Source of the DNA: Fuscovulum ytuae
Lineage (GTDB): Bacteria; Pseudomonadota; Alphaproteobacteria; Rhodobacterales; Rhodobacteraceae
Assembly (NCBI RefSeq): GCF_029953595.1
Contig: NZ_CP124535.1
Coordinates: 2,264,001 to 2,328,000, forward strand
Direction of reading: 5' to 3'
DNA length: 64,000 bases
Shown piece by piece: positions 47,604-55,577 of this stretch. Within the stretch, counting starts at the first letter, position 1, and every line of letters begins with the position of its first letter. A program made the position numbers and the translations under genes. The notes under the pieces are model-generated. The model did no database searches. It worked only from the letters and a program-made list of their open reading frames with translations, and was not told where the DNA came from.

Positions 47604-47657
47604 GAAAACGATCCTCCTGACTGTCCCGACACCTCTCTCCAATGTAGCTCTAGACAC
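47601..47657 (-). CDS. Possible 18-residue ORF with perfect extended Shine-Dalgarno
   Basis: GTG start at 47657 preceded by GAAAGGAGGTGATCC (47673-47659), which is complementary to the 3' end of 16S rRNA over its whole core, with 7 bases between GGAGG and GTG. The peptide would be MSRATLERGVGTVRRIVF, basic and hydrophobic at the end. A hairpin begins at the stop codon and a strong terminator follows about 70 bases later, so a self-contained short transcript is plausible. No homologue is recognised; it could be a leader peptide, a small protein or an RNA whose anti-SD-like sequence is regulatory. Confidence 0.4.
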   Translation of the reverse strand: MSRATLERGVGTVRRIVF

Positions 47658-47727
47658 TGGATCACCTCCTTTCAATGGGTTTCAGATAGGGGGAGGGTGA
47701 CACAGATTTTGTGTTCGTCAACAGATT

Positions 47728-48351
47728 TTACGCAACCCTTGCTGCAAAACGGTAGATCGCAAGGCGAAACGGCAACAATGCGATCAGATCTACGGCGATC
47801 TTTACCAACCAGTCCGCAAAGCCCAAAGATACCCAGAACGGCACCTGTGGCCCGAAGCCCAAAAGGGCCATCGGCTCTGCCGCCCAAGACACGTCGTTAC
47901 TGGGTTCCAGCACGGTAAGCATGGTCGAAAAGGCGATGGAGAAGAAGATCGCCGTATCGACGGAAGACCCCACAAAGGTCGAGATGAAGGGGGCCTGCCA
48001 CCATGCGCGATGGCGCAGGCGGTCGAAGATGAGCACATCGATCAGCTGAGCGGTCAGGAATGCGATGCCCGAACCAAGCGCGACGCGCATGGTCACAAGC
48101 GGACCGAATTCGCCGATGATCTGGGTGCCAATCGCCGAACAGGCAAGGCCCGTGGCAAAGCCCGCATAGACGACGCGGCGGGCGGCGGCGGCACCTTCCA
48201 GGCGATTGACGATATCAGAGACGAGGAAGGCCAAAGGATAGGTAAAGGCCCCCCAGGTGAGCCAGGTGCCAATGGGGTATTGCACGAGGATGTTGGAGGC
48301 CACGACAACGACGGTCATGGCGAGAACGCCGAAAAGCGAGATGCGGGTCAT
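47728..48351 (-). CDS. yhhQ: Queuosine precursor transporter (VUT family, YhhQ)
   Basis: Inner-membrane importer of queuosine precursors (preQ0/preQ1). 207 residues with about six hydrophobic segments and the family motifs SNILVQYP, TYPLAFLVSDIVNR and the charged ILFDRLRHR-like stretch VLIFDRLRHRAWW. Ribosome-binding site weak. No preQ1 riboswitch could be recognised upstream. The ORF with the strong Shine-Dalgarno lies 70 bases downstream. Confidence 0.92.
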   Translation of the reverse strand: MTRISLFGVLAMTVVVVASNILVQYPIGTWLTWGAFTYPLAFLVSDIVNRLEGAAAARRVVYAGFATGLACSAIGTQIIGEFGPLVTMRVALGSGIAFLTAQLIDVLIFDRLRHRAWWQAPFISTFVGSSVDTAIFFSIAFSTMLTVLEPSNDVSWAAEPMALLGFGPQVPFWVSLGFADWLVKIAVDLIALLPFRLAIYRFAARVA

Positions 48352-48441
48352 GTCAGGTTTTCCGTTTTGACAAGGTCGCGGAGACTTGGCCCCCCGGGCA
48401 TCGAAGGACGGTGGCTGCGTTACGCCTGGCAGAAAGGTCTG

Positions 48442-49350
48442 TCAATCGGCGGAATGGGATGGGATGCGGTATTCGACAATCTCGGTCGTCTGGAAGAAAT
48501 AGAAATTGTCGTCCGAGATCATTGTCAGGCGCAAATCACCATCCGGCGCGCGCCAGACCGAGATGCTTTCCAGATTGTCATGCTGGCCTACGCTGCTTTG
48601 CATTTCGGTGCGTTCGTCGGACAGGCCGGAGTCCGAAAGGGCAAAGCTGCGCACCCGCGAGGCAAACCCGGTCACCCCGTGAAATTCGCGCTCTAACAGG
48701 TAGAAGCGCCCATCCGGGCCAATATCGGCACCGACGGCCAGAAATCCGCCGTCGCGACGCAGGGCAAAAGGCTGATCCCATTTGCCGTCGCGGTAACGCC
48801 AGATCGGGAAGGGGCGGGTCAGTTCGCCGGACCGCTCTGGCAAGGTATAGATGGTGCCATCCGCGCCAATGGCCAAAGCTTCAAGTGCCGAGTTGCGCTG
48901 CATCCGGGCGAATTCACGCGGGGTGACCAGGTTTCGGGCAGGACCGTCGAGTGTGTCGTAATGCAGGACGCGGGGGATTTGTTCGAAAGAGATGTAGAAG
49001 CTGCCATCCGGTGCCCGTGCCAGACCTTCGGCATCCCCGCGGCCACGGGCAAGCGCCGCCTCGAACCGGCCACGGAGAAAGCGCATTGGTTGCGCGTTCA
49101 TCGCGGTGATGCGGCCTTCGTCGTCGCGGAGGATGGTGCCTTGAGTCCACCAGCCCTTGTCAGTGATAGCCCAGAAGGATTGACCATCATCAGACAGTTC
49201 GATGCCGGAAAAGCCACCGAATTCGGCAACCTCAATCCGCCACGGAATGGCAGAAACAAAGCCTTCGGGATAGGGTTGGCTGGCGCTGCCTTGAAGGCCA
49301 AGGACCAGAAACAGCCCCGCCGTCAGGGCGAAGACAGGACGTTTCGGCAT
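48442..49350 (-). CDS. Esterase-like activity of phytase family protein
   Basis: Protein of 302 residues with an N-terminal signal peptide ([19 protein letters not shown]) and a phytase-like beta-propeller domain ([69 protein letters not shown]). Secreted to the periplasm; the actual substrate of this domain family is not established. It overlaps the mepA stop by 28 bases, so it is the last gene of the MFS-mepA run. Confidence 0.82.
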   Translation of the reverse strand: MPKRPVFALTAGLFLVLGLQGSASQPYPEGFVSAIPWRIEVAEFGGFSGIELSDDGQSFWAITDKGWWTQGTILRDDEGRITAMNAQPMRFLRGRFEAALARGRGDAEGLARAPDGSFYISFEQIPRVLHYDTLDGPARNLVTPREFARMQRNSALEALAIGADGTIYTLPERSGELTRPFPIWRYRDGKWDQPFALRRDGGFLAVGADIGPDGRFYLLEREFHGVTGFASRVRSFALSDSGLSDERTEMQSSVGQHDNLESISVWRAPDGDLRLTMISDDNFYFFQTTEIVEYRIPSHSAD

Positions 49351-50213
49351 TGCTTGGGCAGGTCGGCAAGGGTGTAGTCGCGCGGGCCGCGCGGGCGGGG
49401 CGCGGGCTTCGCGTTGGGGTCCGGTTTGGGGTTCAGATAGGCGTCAGACACCCACCACATTAAGGTTTCGTCGCAACCGTCGCCGCCATTGGACAATTCC
49501 TTGACGCTGGGCGTTTGGGTTTCGCAATGGCGTGCGCCTCGGGGGCATTTCAAGCGGAGGTGGAAATGGGTGTCATGGCCTGCGACGGGGCGGATCTTTT
49601 GCAACCAGTCACGATCAGCGCGCGTGGCGGTCTTGCACATCTCGATCTTCACGGCGGCAGCGACGAAGATGCGATCAACGCGGTTGTCCGAGGCGGCGGC
49701 GCGCAAAAGCGCGTGGTGCGACGGCGTCCAGTTGTCGGTGACGCTGCGCTGGTCGGCAGAGCGGACGGGAATGGAGGAGATATCCTCACGCTCTTGCCGT
49801 GACAGGTTAAGGCGGCGCGGGGGCAGCATCCAGACATCGGCATCCAGACCAATCTGGTGCGAGGCGTGGCCGCTGGTCATCGGGCCGCCGCGGGGTTGGC
49901 TGATATCGCCGATATAGAGGCCAGCCCAGCCGACCTGCGTGGCGGCGCGGCTAAGATCGACGAGGACATCGATCATCACCGGGTGGCCCCAGTTGCGGTT
50001 GCGCGAGAGGCGCATGGCCTGCCATGTGGGGCCGGATTCAGGCAGTTGGACAAGGCCATCCGCGCAGCCCTTGGCATAGCTGCCATAGGGCATGGGGCGG
50101 TTGGACGTGGGCAGGTCGGCGGCACCGAACAACTGGTTCGCCTTGGTTTCGGCCTGTGCGGGAAGCGCAAGGGCCGCCACGAGGAAACATACTGCCAATC
50201 GTCTGAACATCAC
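49323..50213 (-). CDS. mepA: Penicillin-insensitive murein endopeptidase
   Basis: Periplasmic LAS-type zinc peptidase that cuts D-Ala-meso-DAP cross-links. The 296-residue protein has a signal peptide ([17 protein letters not shown]), the zinc ligands in [14 protein letters not shown] and the final [12 protein letters not shown] motif. Four cysteines in the second half suggest disulfides, as in E. coli MepA. Its ATG overlaps the upstream MFS gene stop (ATGA). Confidence 0.94.
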   Translation of the reverse strand: MMFRRLAVCFLVAALALPAQAETKANQLFGAADLPTSNRPMPYGSYAKGCADGLVQLPESGPTWQAMRLSRNRNWGHPVMIDVLVDLSRAATQVGWAGLYIGDISQPRGGPMTSGHASHQIGLDADVWMLPPRRLNLSRQEREDISSIPVRSADQRSVTDNWTPSHHALLRAAASDNRVDRIFVAAAVKIEMCKTATRADRDWLQKIRPVAGHDTHFHLRLKCPRGARHCETQTPSVKELSNGGDGCDETLMWWVSDAYLNPKPDPNAKPAPRPRGPRDYTLADLPKQCRNVLSSP

Positions 50214-51580
50214 GCCTGCTCGCCCTTTGCCCGGACGAAGAATAGCAGAACAAGGCCGATCAGGAACATCACGATCAGCGGAGAGATGCCGATGCGCTGC
50301 GATCCGCTGATCGTGGTGGCCAGCGCGATGAGGGCGGGTGAGATGAAGGAGGCGACCTTGCCCGAAAGCGCGAAAAGGCCGAAGGCTTCGGTCGCGCGGT
50401 CAGGGGTGGTGTGGCGGACCATCATGGTGCGCGAGGCGGCCTGAAGCGCGCCGCCCGCCGCGCCGATCAGCGCACCGCAGGCAAAGAAGATGTCGTCCGA
50501 AATCGACGAGGCAGGGTCAAGCGGGATGCCCCAGACCTGTTCACGCGTCATGCCGACAATGATGATGCAGACAAAGATCAGCACCACGATGCAGAAGGCG
50601 ATCACGGGCTTTGGTCCGAAACGGCGGTCGGCCTTGCCGCCAATCCAGCTAGCGACCATCGCGGTGAGGGCCCCCACCACGCCAAAGACACCGATTTGCA
50701 CGATCTCCCACCCCAGAACGCCGGAGGCGTAGACGCCGCCAAAGCCATAAAGGGCATTCAGCGCGTCGCGATAGAAAAGCGAGGAAGCGAGGTAGGCCGA
50801 CAGGCTGCCGCGATAGCGGAGCGAGGCGAGAAGGTCACGCAGGCTGGCGAAGGCGCGGCCCAGATGCAGCGGGCGGCGTTCCGTTCGGGGTTCGCGAACC
50901 CAAAGGAAGAAGGGGATCATGAAGACCGCATACCAGATCGCGGTGAAGGGGCCGACGGCGCGGGTACCTTCGCGCGCCTCTGGATCAAGGCCGAAAAGGG
51001 GGTCAAGGCCAATCAGCGTTTTCCCCGTCGCGCTGTTTTCGGCGAAGAGAAGCAGCATGATGGCCAGAGACAAGACGCCACCAAGATAGCCGAAGGCAAA
51101 GCCCGAACCGGAGATTGCGCCCATATCATCGCGATCGGACAGGCTTGGCATCAGGGCGTTGGTGAAGATGGTGGCGAATTCCATCCCGATGAAGCCAAGC
51201 CCGAAAAAGGCAACGGCCCAGAACAGGTTATCCCCGCCCGGTGCGATATACCAAAGCGCAAAAGAGCCAATGATGTAGAAGGCCGAGAAGAACCACACCC
51301 AGATCAGGCGCCGACCCGTGCTATCTGCGATGGCCCCAAGGAAGGGCGCGAGGATGGCGATCAGGACAGAGGAAATGGCAAGCCCCGCCCCCCAATAGGC
51401 CTGCGCGGCGGCCCCGGCAGCATCGGCATCCAGGCCTTCGGCCATGTAATAGCCGCGGGCGATTTCCGCGAAATAGGGGCCGAAAATAAAGGTCAAAAGC
51501 AGGGTATTATAGGGCTGGCTGGCCCAATCGAAGAACCACCAGCCCCAGATGCGCTTTTTCGCGCTGACCGTGTCTGCCAT
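50210..51580 (-). CDS. MFS transporter, UMF1/Atg22-like family
   Basis: Protein of 456 residues with about twelve membrane segments and the family N-terminus KKRIWGWWFFDWASQPYNTLLLTF plus APFLGAIADSTGRR. Bacterial UMF1 members are of unknown substrate; eukaryotic Atg22 relatives export amino acids from vacuoles. The ATG at 51580 is preceded by a GGGGG run and is preferred to the start at 51631. Co-transcribed with mepA. Confidence 0.87.
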   Translation of the reverse strand: MADTVSAKKRIWGWWFFDWASQPYNTLLLTFIFGPYFAEIARGYYMAEGLDADAAGAAAQAYWGAGLAISSVLIAILAPFLGAIADSTGRRLIWVWFFSAFYIIGSFALWYIAPGGDNLFWAVAFFGLGFIGMEFATIFTNALMPSLSDRDDMGAISGSGFAFGYLGGVLSLAIMLLLFAENSATGKTLIGLDPLFGLDPEAREGTRAVGPFTAIWYAVFMIPFFLWVREPRTERRPLHLGRAFASLRDLLASLRYRGSLSAYLASSLFYRDALNALYGFGGVYASGVLGWEIVQIGVFGVVGALTAMVASWIGGKADRRFGPKPVIAFCIVVLIFVCIIIVGMTREQVWGIPLDPASSISDDIFFACGALIGAAGGALQAASRTMMVRHTTPDRATEAFGLFALSGKVASFISPALIALATTISGSQRIGISPLIVMFLIGLVLLFFVRAKGEQA

Positions 51581-51652
51581 GACTGCCCCCTGCCCCATAG
51601 GCCTTTTCGCGTGATTGAATCGCGAATCCACCCGTCGCGCAAGCGCGGCGTT

Positions 51653-52183
51653 TCACCGGGCGGGCGGCCAAGGGCGGCGATCTTCGGCGGCGATCCAAGC
51701 CTGAACGAAATCTGGCAAGGGCGGGCTTTGGGTCGGCTGGCCTAGTGCAATCAGAACCCGTTCCGGCGCGACGATACCGTCCTTTGAGGTGACCGCAGAA
51801 CGGATAATCTGATGGCTGGTGCAATCGTCGCCCCGCCACATGGACTGTTCAAGATAAAGGAAGCGGTGATCCCAGCCGATGCAGCGGCTGTGCATTGTCA
51901 CCCGATCAAAGGCGCGGACGCGGCGGCGATAGCGGACGCTGTTCCCTGCCACGGTAAGGCCCCAGCCGTTGGCGATCAGAACACGCTTTAACCCCGTGCG
52001 AATACCAAGCGGGATACGGCCAAGATCATAGAGCGTGAGCGTCCGGCCATTGTTCAGCTCCACCCATGGATCAAGATCCCACGGCCAGCACATGTGCCGA
52101 CTGACATGTGTACCAAGGATCGGAAGCGGGGGGGCGTTGCGGAACTTCCACAACTCTTTCGCCATGCGGAGGAAGGGATACAT
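51653..52183 (-). CDS. Acyl-CoA thioesterase-like (hotdog-fold) protein
   Basis: Protein of 176 residues of the 4HBT/hotdog superfamily, with DLDPWVELNNGRTLTLYDLGR (the Asp/Asn active-site region) and SVRYRRRVRAFDRVTMHSR. Likely hydrolyses acyl-CoA or acyl-ACP; chain preference unknown. ATG 52183 has TAGGAGAG about 8 bases upstream and replaces a longer in-frame reading to 52234. Divergent from the YggT gene across about 170 bases with no evident element. Confidence 0.84.
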   Translation of the reverse strand: MYPFLRMAKELWKFRNAPPLPILGTHVSRHMCWPWDLDPWVELNNGRTLTLYDLGRIPLGIRTGLKRVLIANGWGLTVAGNSVRYRRRVRAFDRVTMHSRCIGWDHRFLYLEQSMWRGDDCTSHQIIRSAVTSKDGIVAPERVLIALGQPTQSPPLPDFVQAWIAAEDRRPWPPAR

Positions 52184-52354
52184 CGGCACTCTCCTATCGG
52201 AACCCCGGTTGCCCCGAAGCCGTGGCAAGGTCAAGGCGTGACGCTGCGACCATGGACTTGCATGATTTCGCGCAGCTTGGCGCGCAGAAGGCGTTGCGAA
52301 ATGCCCGGTCTGCGGCTAGGTCTGACACAAGCCATAGTATGTGGAGGCCTCAAG

Positions 52355-52642
52355 ATGACCTCGATCCTGCAAATTCTGCTGTTGATCCTTGATATCGCGC
52401 AATGGATCATTCTTGCCCATATCATCATGAGCTGGCTGATCAACTTTCAGGTTCTGAACCTGCGGCAGCAGTTGGTGGCGCAGATCTGGGACGGGTTGAA
52501 CCGCATCCTTGAGCCGATCTATTCCCGCGTCCGTTCGGTGCTGCCCAATCTGGGCGGGATCGACCTTGCGCCCTTGGTTGTGCTGATCGGGGTCTATGCC
52601 TTGCGCATCATCCTGATCAACAACGCTGCGGCCTTCTACTGA
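52355..52642 (+). CDS. YggT-family membrane protein
   Basis: Small 95-residue inner-membrane protein with two hydrophobic segments (ILQILLLILDIAQWIILAHI and LVVLIGVYALRIILI) and the YggT repeat core NLRQQLVAQIWDGLNRILEPIYSRVRSVLPN. Linked to osmotic tolerance or division in some bacteria and plastids; the exact role is unknown. GTGGAGG lies before the ATG; the longer open frame upstream is not coding in style. Confidence 0.87.
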   Translation: MTSILQILLLILDIAQWIILAHIIMSWLINFQVLNLRQQLVAQIWDGLNRILEPIYSRVRSVLPNLGGIDLAPLVVLIGVYALRIILINNAAAFY

Positions 52643-52713
52643 GTTCAACCTTCCTAAACCAAGCTGCGGCAGGCTTGCCCTGCGCCGCCCCTGATTCAGG
52701 CCCTTTGCCATCC

Positions 52714-54756
52714 ATGACCGATCCCGAAACGCTTTTGCGGTCCGTCTTCGGCTTTACCGGCTTTCGACCCGGACAGGCCGAGATCGTGGAGGCGGTCACA
52801 GAGGGGCGCAACACGTTGGCCATCATGCCAACGGGAGGCGGAAAATCACTTTGTTTTCAACTTCCTGCGCTGTGCCGGGAAGGCGTGACTGTGGTCATTT
52901 CGCCCCTTATCGCGCTGATGCGGGATCAGGTCCGGGCTTTACGCGCGGCGGGAGTGGAGGCCGGGGCACTTACCTCTGGCAATACGGAAGGTGAGACGGA
53001 AGAGGTATTCACGGCGCTGGATCAGGGTAGGCTGAAGCTTTTGTATATTGCGCCGGAAAGGTTGGCATCGGCGGCGACGCTGCCCATGCTGCGACGGATC
53101 GGGACGCGGCTGATTGCGGTCGATGAGGCGCATTGCGTTAGCCAATGGGGCCATGATTTCCGCCCAGATTACTTGCGGATCGGCGAGGTGCGACGGGCCT
53201 TGGGGGTGCCACTGGCGGCCTTTACCGCCACGGCAGATGAAGAGACGCGGGGCGAAATCGTCACGCGGCTGTTTGACGGGGTGGCCCCTGCGACCTTCCT
53301 GCGGGGCTTTGATCGGCCGAACATCCATCTGGCCTTTGCGGTTAAGGACAATCCGCGTCAGCAGGTCCTTCGCTTTGCCGCCGCGCGGAAGGGTCAGTCG
53401 GGCATCGTCTATTGCGCGACGCGGGCAAAGACCGAAACTTTGGCGCAGGCCCTGGGTGAGGCGGGGCATCTGGCCTGTTTTTATCACGGCGGGATGGACC
53501 CTGAAGCGCGACGACAGGTCGAAGCGCGGTTTCAGCGCGAGGATGGGCTGATCGTGGTCGCGACGATTGCCTTCGGGATGGGCATCGACAAGCCGGATAT
53601 CCGCTGGGTGGCCCATGCCGACCTGCCAAAGTCGATCGAGGGCTATTATCAAGAGATCGGGCGCGCGGGCCGCGATGGAGCAGCGGCAGAAACGATGACG
53701 CTTTACGGTCCGGACGACATCCGGTTGCGGCGATCACAGATTGACGAAGGACTGGCGCCACCAGATCGGAAAGCGGCGGACCATGCGCGGCTGAATGCGC
53801 TGCTGGGGCTGGCCGAGGCGGTGGGATGCCGTCGGCAGGTTTTGCTGGGATATTTTGGCGAGGCGGCGGGGCCATGCGGGAATTGCGACATCTGCGACCG
53901 TCCAGCCGTGGTGTTTGATGCGACAGAGGCCGTTCGTAAGGCGCTGTCGGCGATCCTGCGGACGGGGGAATGGTTCGGGTCGGGGCATCTGATCGATATC
54001 CTGACGGGGCAGGCGACCGAGAAGGTGCGCGAGCGGGGGCATGACAAGCTGCCCACCTTTGCCGTGGGACGCGAATTGACCAGGGCTGCATGGGGGGCGG
54101 TGTTCCGCCAGATGATGGGCCGCGATCTTGTGCGGCCCGACCCGGAACGGCATGGTGCCTTGCGCATGACGGATGCGGCGCGGCCAATCCTGCGGGGGGA
54201 GGCGTCGATCACCCTACGGAAGGATACGGTCGATGCGGCGCGGCCGATGGTGGCGGTGAAGGCGCTGGTATCGGATGAGGATGCACCGCTGTTGTCAGCG
54301 CTGAAGGCCAAGCGGCGAGCTTTGGCCGAGGCGGCGGGGGTTCCGGCATATGTGATATTTGCCGACCGGACCCTCATCGAGATGGCCGAGCGGCGGCCCG
54401 CTACGATGGATGCGATGGCGGGGATTACAGGTGTGGGGGCGAAAAAGCTTGAAAGCTATGGCGCGGCGTTTCTTGAGGTGATCTGCGGCGCGGCACAGGT
54501 TCTTCATCCGCAACGAATGCGGCTGGCGGGGCGCGAGGCGGGACCGGTCTTTGATCGGCTGGCCGATGTGCAGGTGGCTTTGTCACGGGGCGAGGACGGG
54601 ACGGGGAAATATCTGTCGGTGACGCATTCCACCTTGCGGCAGATCGCGGAGCGGCGGCCATCAACGCTGGCGGAATTGCAGCGGATCCAAGGGATGGGCG
54701 AACAGAAGGTGGAACGGTTCGGCGAAGCCTTCCTTACGGTCTTGCGCGAGGCGTGA
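52714..54756 (+). CDS. recQ: ATP-dependent DNA helicase RecQ with two HRDC domains
   Basis: 3'-5' superfamily-2 helicase of recombination repair, 680 residues. Walker A MPTGGGKS (Lys44), DEAH box AVDEAHCVSQWGHDFRPDY, motif VI QEIGRAGRDG, zinc-binding cysteines in CRRQ...CGNCDICD, then the RQC winged helix. Two HRDC modules follow: LAEAAGVPAYVIFADRTLIE to about residue 605, and a second at about 615-680 ending MGEQKVERFGEAFL. E. coli RecQ has one. The ATG at 52714 begins the conserved MTDPETLL. Confidence 0.95.
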   Translation: MTDPETLLRSVFGFTGFRPGQAEIVEAVTEGRNTLAIMPTGGGKSLCFQLPALCREGVTVVISPLIALMRDQVRALRAAGVEAGALTSGNTEGETEEVFTALDQGRLKLLYIAPERLASAATLPMLRRIGTRLIAVDEAHCVSQWGHDFRPDYLRIGEVRRALGVPLAAFTATADEETRGEIVTRLFDGVAPATFLRGFDRPNIHLAFAVKDNPRQQVLRFAAARKGQSGIVYCATRAKTETLAQALGEAGHLACFYHGGMDPEARRQVEARFQREDGLIVVATIAFGMGIDKPDIRWVAHADLPKSIEGYYQEIGRAGRDGAAAETMTLYGPDDIRLRRSQIDEGLAPPDRKAADHARLNALLGLAEAVGCRRQVLLGYFGEAAGPCGNCDICDRPAVVFDATEAVRKALSAILRTGEWFGSGHLIDILTGQATEKVRERGHDKLPTFAVGRELTRAAWGAVFRQMMGRDLVRPDPERHGALRMTDAARPILRGEASITLRKDTVDAARPMVAVKALVSDEDAPLLSALKAKRRALAEAAGVPAYVIFADRTLIEMAERRPATMDAMAGITGVGAKKLESYGAAFLEVICGAAQVLHPQRMRLAGREAGPVFDRLADVQVALSRGEDGTGKYLSVTHSTLRQIAERRPSTLAELQRIQGMGEQKVERFGEAFLTVLREA

Positions 54757-54788
54757 CGGAGCCTATTTCCGGTGTGAAGGAGACTGCA

Positions 54789-55577
54789 ATGCTGTGCGTT
54801 ATTTCCCCTGCAAAACGACTCGATGAGACGCGGCGAGATCTGCCCGGTGACCTTGTGCCGACAGAGCCCATGTTCGCCTCTGACGCGGCGAAACTGGCGC
54901 GCATTGCGCGGGGACTTTCGGTGGGCGAGTTGCGGGCGCTGATGGGAATTTCGGAGCCTTTGGCCAAGCTGAACGCCGAACGGTTCCGGGCTTTTCAGGC
55001 GAAGCCGGCGGCAGAGGTTCTGAAACCCGCCGCATTCTGCTTTGACGGCGATACCTATGCGGGGCTGGAAGCAAAGACGCTGGACGAGGATGCACTGCGT
55101 TGGGCGCAAGGGCGGTTGCGGATATTGTCGGGTCTTTACGGGCTGTTGCGGCCCTTGGACCTTATCCAGCCCTATCGGTTGGAGATGGGCAGCAGGTTGA
55201 CCAATCCGAAGGGGTCAGACCTTTACGCCTTTTGGGGCGGGCGGATCGCAAAGGCGTTGAACAAGACGGCGGAAGAGGTCGGGACGGATACCCTTGTGAA
55301 CTGCGCATCGCAGGAATACTTTGGGGCGGTGGATGCTAAGTCTTTGAAATTGCAGGTCATCACGCCGGTCTTCCTCGAAGGGACGGGCGAAGGAGCGAAG
55401 GTTGTGTCCTTCTTCGCCAAGAAGGCCCGGGGGGCGATGGCGCGGTTTATTGCGGAGCATCGGTTGAGGAACCCGGATGATCTGCGCAGTTTTGACACCG
55501 GGGGATATGCCCTTGATTCAAGGGCAAGCGGCGACGGTAGGCTGGTGTTTCGCCGCGATGTGGCGGCCGTTGCTTAG
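54789..55577 (+). CDS. yaaA: Peroxide stress protein YaaA (DUF328)
   Basis: Protein of 262 residues with the YaaA hallmarks MLCVISPAKRLD, YGLLRPLDLIQPYRLEMG, LVNCASQEYF and FFAKKARGAMARF. In E. coli it lowers free iron during hydrogen peroxide stress and binds DNA. GAAGGAG lies before the ATG at 54789. 32 bases after recQ on the same strand, so the two repair/stress genes are probably co-transcribed. It is convergent with the histidine kinase gene, overlapping by 4 bases. Confidence 0.94.
   Translation: MLCVISPAKRLDETRRDLPGDLVPTEPMFASDAAKLARIARGLSVGELRALMGISEPLAKLNAERFRAFQAKPAAEVLKPAAFCFDGDTYAGLEAKTLDEDALRWAQGRLRILSGLYGLLRPLDLIQPYRLEMGSRLTNPKGSDLYAFWGGRIAKALNKTAEEVGTDTLVNCASQEYFGAVDAKSLKLQVITPVFLEGTGEGAKVVSFFAKKARGAMARFIAEHRLRNPDDLRSFDTGGYALDSRASGDGRLVFRRDVAAVA

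Noticed and set aside
47655-47675. Sequence on + resembling the 3' end of 16S rRNA (TGGATCACCTCCTTTC)
   Set aside because: No upstream 16S similarity. On the opposite strand the same bases form an ideally spaced Shine-Dalgarno before a GTG, which explains the match.
48352-48441. preQ1 riboswitch before the queuosine precursor transporter
   Set aside because: No recognisable aptamer sequence or structure was found in the 90-base spacer, most of which lies near the end of the neighbouring gene.
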